A DNA stretch of 64,000 nt from positions 3,782,001-3,846,000 of the forward strand of contig NC_089430.1 in the NCBI RefSeq assembly GCF_026210795.1, given 5' to 3'. This DNA is from Rhizophagus irregularis (Eukaryota > Glomeromycota > Glomeromycetes > Glomerales > Glomeraceae). The notes beneath the pieces are model-generated. The model worked only from the letters and a program-made list of their open reading frames with translations, ran no database searches and had not been told where the DNA came from. Position 1 is the first letter of the stretch; each line of letters begins with the position of its first letter. The translations under genes and the position numbers were made by a program. Positions 59,734-64,000 of the stretch are shown here, piece by piece.

Positions 59734-61611
59734 CACAGGTCAAATAAATAAACATCAGATTTTTGCCCTTTTTAATATGGCTGTCTGATTTTTTTGGCAA
59801 TTTTAATATAATATTTCCGATTTTAATAAATATTTCTGATTTTAATATAATATTTCTGATTTTTAACATGAAATTGCCGATTTTTGGTTATTTGTAATAG
59901 GATTTTTCGATTTTAATATATAACATGTGATTATGTATTACGGTTTAATATTTATTTATTAACTTAGATTTTTTTTTTATTTCAGTTATAATTATTTTTT
60001 TGCCTTTTTTTCTTAAATATAAATACATTTAAATTAAATAACTCATAATTTAAAATATAAACAAATATTATATTTTTTTACATATATTTCAAAGTATAGT
60101 TTGAGCATTTTGGCTGAAGTAAATCTTATTCTTTTAATTAAAAGTAGTTTAGTAAGTTTAAAACTGTTAAGATCATAAAAGTACAGTTAATATTTTTGGA
60201 ATTATTTACATTTTTTATATTATATAGTAGTATTAAATTACAAATTTTTTTACCTTTAGAGCGTATTTTGAGATCTTTAGCCAAAGTAAATCAACTTCTT
60301 ATATTAATTGTAAGTTGTTCGGCAGGTTAAAATCTACTTGGATATTAATTTTCACGAAGGTACAGTTAATACTTGATGAGTTATTTACAATTTTCACAAC
60401 AGTACTCATTCACGACTTTTATTTTTTTCATTTTGTCACTTCAGAGCGTATTTTGAGATCTTTAGCCAAAGTAAATCAACTTCTTATATTAATTGTAAGT
60501 TGTTCGGCAAGTTAAAATCTACTTGGATATTAATTTTCACGAAGGTACAGTTAATACTTGATGAGTTATTTACAATTTTCACAACAGTACTCATTCACGA
60601 CTTTTATTTTTTTCATTTTGTCACTTCAGAGCGTATTTTGAGCACTTTATCTAAAGTAAACCAACTTCTTATATTAATTGAAAGTTGTTTAGCATGTCAA
60701 AATCTACTTGAATATTAATTTTCACGAAGGTACAGTTAATACTTGATGAGTTATTCACGATTTTCACAATGGTACTCATTTACGAATTTTATTTTTTTCC
60801 GTTTTGTCACTTCAGAGCATATTTTGAGCACTTTAGTCAACGTAAATTGACTTCTTTTATTAATTGAAAGTTGTTTAGCATGTCAAAATCTACTTGAATA
60901 TTAATTTTCACGAAGGTACAGTTAATACTTGATGAGTTATTCACGATTTTCACAATGGTACTCATTTACGAATTTTATTTTTTTCCGTTTTGTCATATTT
61001 TGAGCACTTTAGTCAAAGTAAATTGACTTCTTTTATTAATTGAAAGTTGTTTAGCATGTCAAAATCTACTTGGATATTAATTTTTACAAAGGTACAGTTA
61101 ATACTTGATGAGTTATTCACGATTTTCACAACAGTACTCATTTACGAATTTTATTTTTTCCATTTTGTTACTTCAGAGCGTATTTTAAGCACTTTAGCCA
61201 AAGTAAATCGACTTCTTTTATTAATTAAAAATTGTTCAGCAGCTTAGAATCTACTTGAATATTTATTTTAATGAAGGCACAGTTAATATTTGTGGAGTTA
61301 TTAATTTTTTATAATTGTGCGTATTACATTAAATTACAAGTAAATTTATATTCTTAATGTATTTTGTTTAAAATTTAATTATTTAAGATTAGTTTTTTAT
61401 TTAATATTGCTTAATAAAATATTTTTTAAATTTTAATTCAATATTACAATATAATTTTTTATAAAAATATATATTTCATAATGTATATACAATTTTTTTG
61501 TATAGTGAAAAAACTGAAAAATGTGGTTAAGAATTGGTAATACGGCTGTAAAAAGTCACAGATCGGACAAATATAGCTAAAATCAGCCAATTTTTATTTA
61601 TTTGACGTGTG
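59734..61611. mobile_element. 1.9-kb element with inverted ends and internal ~185-bp tandem repeats
   Basis: Left CACAGGTCAAATAAATAAAC and reverse complement of the right end CACACGTCAAATAAATAAAA, both leading into a CAGATTTTT/GGCTGATTTT block. No transposase gene. The left interior has repeated CCGATTTT(A) phrases (59800-59920). The target duplication is unclear (possibly 3 bases, ATA). Confidence 0.65.
60258..61290 (+). repeat. Tandem array of six ~185-bp units
   Basis: Units begin AGAGCGTATTTTGAG at 60258, 60443 and 60628, and in diverged form at 60814 and 61175. The unit between them has lost ten bases, including AGAGC. A degenerate seventh unit may lie at about 60085. The first two are nearly identical. 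Each unit carries TCTACTTGGATATTAATTTT and GTACAGTTAATACTTGATGA. Three units contain similar ~66-codon open frames that span unit junctions; this looks like a by-product of repetition. Confidence 0.85.
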
Positions 61612-61820
61612 ATAGAGTAAGTTTTTCTACACTTTAAAGCATCAAACAATACTAGTATCTGCTAATATGTACTACCCTAAAACTCACTGATGTAAAATCA
61701 CAATTATTAAAAAATTCACAAGAATTTTTGTTAATACTGTTTAATTTTTAAGTTCAAAGTCCGATTGATAATACTAAATTCAAAACTCAATTATAAATCA
61801 TTTTTATAAATTATAATTTA

Positions 61821-62966
61821 AAAATTAAGCAGTATTAAGGAAAATTCTCATGAATTTTTCTTAATACTACTTAATTCTAATTTAACTAATTTAGTATTAA
61901 GGTTTTAATTTAAAAATTAATCAGTATCAAGGAAAATTCTTGCGAATTTTTCTTAATACTGCTTAATTCTAATTTAACTAATTTAGTATTAAGGTTTTAA
62001 TTTAAAAATTAAGCAGTATCAAGGAAAATTCTTGCGAATTTTTCTTAATACTGCTTAATTCTAATTTGACTAATTTAGTATTAAGGCTTTAATTTAAAAA
62101 TTAAGCAGTACGGTGCAGAACCTCTATAATAGGAACTTAAAAAAATTTAAATAAAATTTGATTCTATGATTGAATTTTAATTTTATAAAAAGAATTAAAC
62201 TCTATTTGTTAAAAGGAATTTATTTAAAAAATAAAAAAAAAGTCTCAATTTTTTAGATTATGTAAGCATCATGTGATACATATATTAGCCAATCAGAAAT
62301 TAGGATTTTATTAATTATATGATATAAAAATTTATATAATATATTTGTTTATTGTATTTCATTATAAACTGATGATTGATGAATCAGGTACATAATAATG
62401 AGATTTATATTTTATTATATGCATTTTTTGATTAAATTAAAGTAAAATTACTTAATTTTTGAATTCTTTTGTTTATAAATTTATCATCTGAACTGTCTTT
62501 TAAATATCATTATTTATAACATTAAATTAACCTATACTTAAATAATTTTGTTTATTAATTTTTTTTTTTGCAATATTAGAACTTTTTTTTCTTTTTAGCA
62601 TATTGAAAAAAAAATCTGAAGTAAAATAATAATTAATATTACATTAAATGTGGTTAAAAAAGATCTGTAATGCAAAAATTAGACTAGTCTCAATTTTAAC
62701 TAAATTTTGTCAGTATATTTAAATTACAGATTTTTAAACAGCTAAAACTTAGCCAAAATTTAATTTAGAAAAAAAATAACTGATAATTTTTAAAGCTAAT
62801 GATCATATCTATAAAAATTATCGGTTAAATTTTTTACTTTAATATAAAAAATTTTTTTTTTAGAAATTTATAATCAATCAATTGTTACTATACATAAGTA
62901 GTTGAGTATAGAGGTTCTGCACTATATCAAGGAAAATTCTTGCGAATTTTTCTTAATACTGCTTAT
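61821..62966. repeat. 92-bp hairpin-bearing tandem repeat, split by an insertion
   Basis: AAAATTAAGCAGTAT starts at 61821, 61913, 62005 and 62097, an exact 92-base period. The fourth unit is cut at 62110 and resumes at 62925. Each unit holds a long hairpin: AAGCAGTAT(T/C)AAGGAAAATTC against GAATTTTTCTTAATACTGCTT. Confidence 0.85.
62111..62924. mobile_element. 814-bp non-autonomous TA-flanked element inside the 92-bp array
   Basis: Left CGGTGCAGAACCTCTATA and reverse complement of the right end TAGTGCAGAACCTCTATACT. TA on each side (62109-62110 and 62925-62926) restores the broken repeat when the element is removed on paper. No coding capacity; AT-rich inside. The end sequence resembles Tigger/mariner-type termini. 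Confidence 0.8.
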
Positions 62967-64000
62967 ATCTGCCAATTCGTGAAATTAGCCAAACATAAAG
63001 ATTTGCACATTTTAACAAGAATTATGTTTCACAAGCTTAAATTGTATGTGTTACATAATCAGATGATCTAAATCTATCAAAAAATAAAAAAAAATTTTTT
63101 AACGTTTATTCAAAAATAACAATGGCAACTACTTTCTTTTTCAATCACTTTTCAATCACTTTTCAATCAGATTTTTGTTAGGTGACTTAGAAAAGTTTAT
63201 AGGCATATATAGCAGGTTTTTTTTAATCAGTAAGTAAGAAAACAAATATTAATAATTTTTATTAATTAGAAAAATCTTTTTTCATTTATTTTTAACCTTA
63301 TTCCCTTCTTTTTTTTAGTAAAAATATATACAAAATAAAAATGTGAGTTATGATTTAGAGTTTTTGAGATGGTTTTTTTTGTTTTTTACTATACTAATTT
63401 TATTCTACTTGTTAATTACTTTTTAAAATTGATTTTATTAATTTATTCAATTTAAAACAGAAATGGCAAATAAAAACTTGTTAAGTAAAGTAAAAAGAGC
63501 CCAATAATACCTGTAAAGATCATCTTTTGGTAAGAATTATAATTTTAAAAATTTTTGTGTCAGAGTTTTATTCAATTAACAAAATCGTTAATATCTCGGC
63601 GTACATGTATGTTAAACACATATATTTATATTCATATGAAAGCCCAGAATCTACTCTACCTGAACGAAAAAAGATTATTCAAATCGAATTACTAGATGTG
63701 AAGATATTAACGATCAAAGTCAAAGGTTAAAAATAAATATATTGAACGTAATTATTCAGCAACTTGTGATCCAATTCATGTGATATTTGGTTTATGGATA
63801 GCTCTTGATTACCTCTTTCTAATGAATATAAATTCATTCGTCTAGCACACATACACGTTAAGTTATTCAATATTTTGTCATGACAATTATATTTAAATTT
63901 TTTAATTTTAATGATATTATTAAAAAAATCAAAAAATAATATAATCAAATCAATTTTATTTATATCAGCGGTGTGAATCTATCATTTTCATGTAAATTGT
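62967..64000. other. AT-rich tail of the window, no supported gene
   Basis: Two short open frames (plus 63527-63730 and minus 63727-63948) have no motif I recognise. The minus one (CMCARRMNLYSLERGNQELS) is more protein-like in composition and could be an exon of a gene running off the window, but I cannot support it. A duplicated CAATCACTTTT phrase occurs at 63144-63168. Confidence 0.45.

Noticed and set aside
60315-61247. Three similar ~66-codon frames
   Set aside because: They follow from tandem duplication of the 185-bp unit; unit length is not a multiple of three and no family is recognised. Kept only as a finding about the array.
63527-63948. Possible genes at the right edge
   Set aside because: Short, no motif, no intron evidence linking them to a longer frame; left as unsupported.

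Overview
The window is eukaryotic nuclear DNA. It is very AT-rich, and its genes are cut by many short introns with GT..AG ends and a TACTAAT-like branch site in places. The gene set (Rpn1, Dph1, Sam50, Pds5, mitochondrial uS8, a PHF14-like PHD protein, ARMC8/Gid5), together with FAR1/MULE, pogo and hAT transposases and LINEs, fits a fungus. The style of the proteins and the heavy repeat load suggest an arbuscular mycorrhizal fungus (Glomeromycotina, Rhizophagus-like). That assignment is inference; no marker here proves it.

Region 1 (1-30.6 kb) is gene-dense and holds housekeeping genes: the 3' part of Rpn1 (+), DPH1 (+), SAM50 (-), PDS5 (-), mitochondrial ribosomal uS8 (+, divergent from PDS5), a small unknown two-exon gene (-), a PHF14-like multi-PHD protein (-), a two-TM protein of unknown function (-) and ARMC8/GID5 (+). 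They do not form an operon. The themes are proteolysis (Rpn1, Gid5), translation (Dph1, uS8m), mitochondrial outer-membrane biogenesis (Sam50) and chromatin (Pds5, PHF14-like). The only intruder is a complete but broken Mutator-like element (7931-11154), with matching terminal inverted repeats and a perfect 9-bp target duplication.

Region 2 (30.6-64 kb) has no convincing host gene and is a nest of mobile elements: a pogo-like element (32071-34329), two short MITE-like elements (36718-36873 and 38344-38584), two copies of one TA-flanked inverted-repeat DNA element (39023-47946 and 52834-~56165), a nearly intact hAT element (48215-52546), a 5' LINE half (56166-~59410), an inverted-repeat element with ~185-bp tandem repeats (59734-61611), and a 92-bp hairpin repeat array split by an 814-bp TA-flanked element.

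The most interesting structure is inside the two copies of the DNA element. Both are interrupted at the same internal point, and every inserted block starts and ends at the motif GTTTTATCCTTTT. One copy holds a 5'-truncated LINE on the minus strand. The other holds five head-to-tail ~985-bp units, most beginning (minus strand) with a tRNA-like sequence with A and B boxes, plus a chimeric LINE-tailed element. The sequence suggests a retroelement family with a fixed target sequence: each insertion regenerates the target, so serial insertion builds an array that looks like a satellite.
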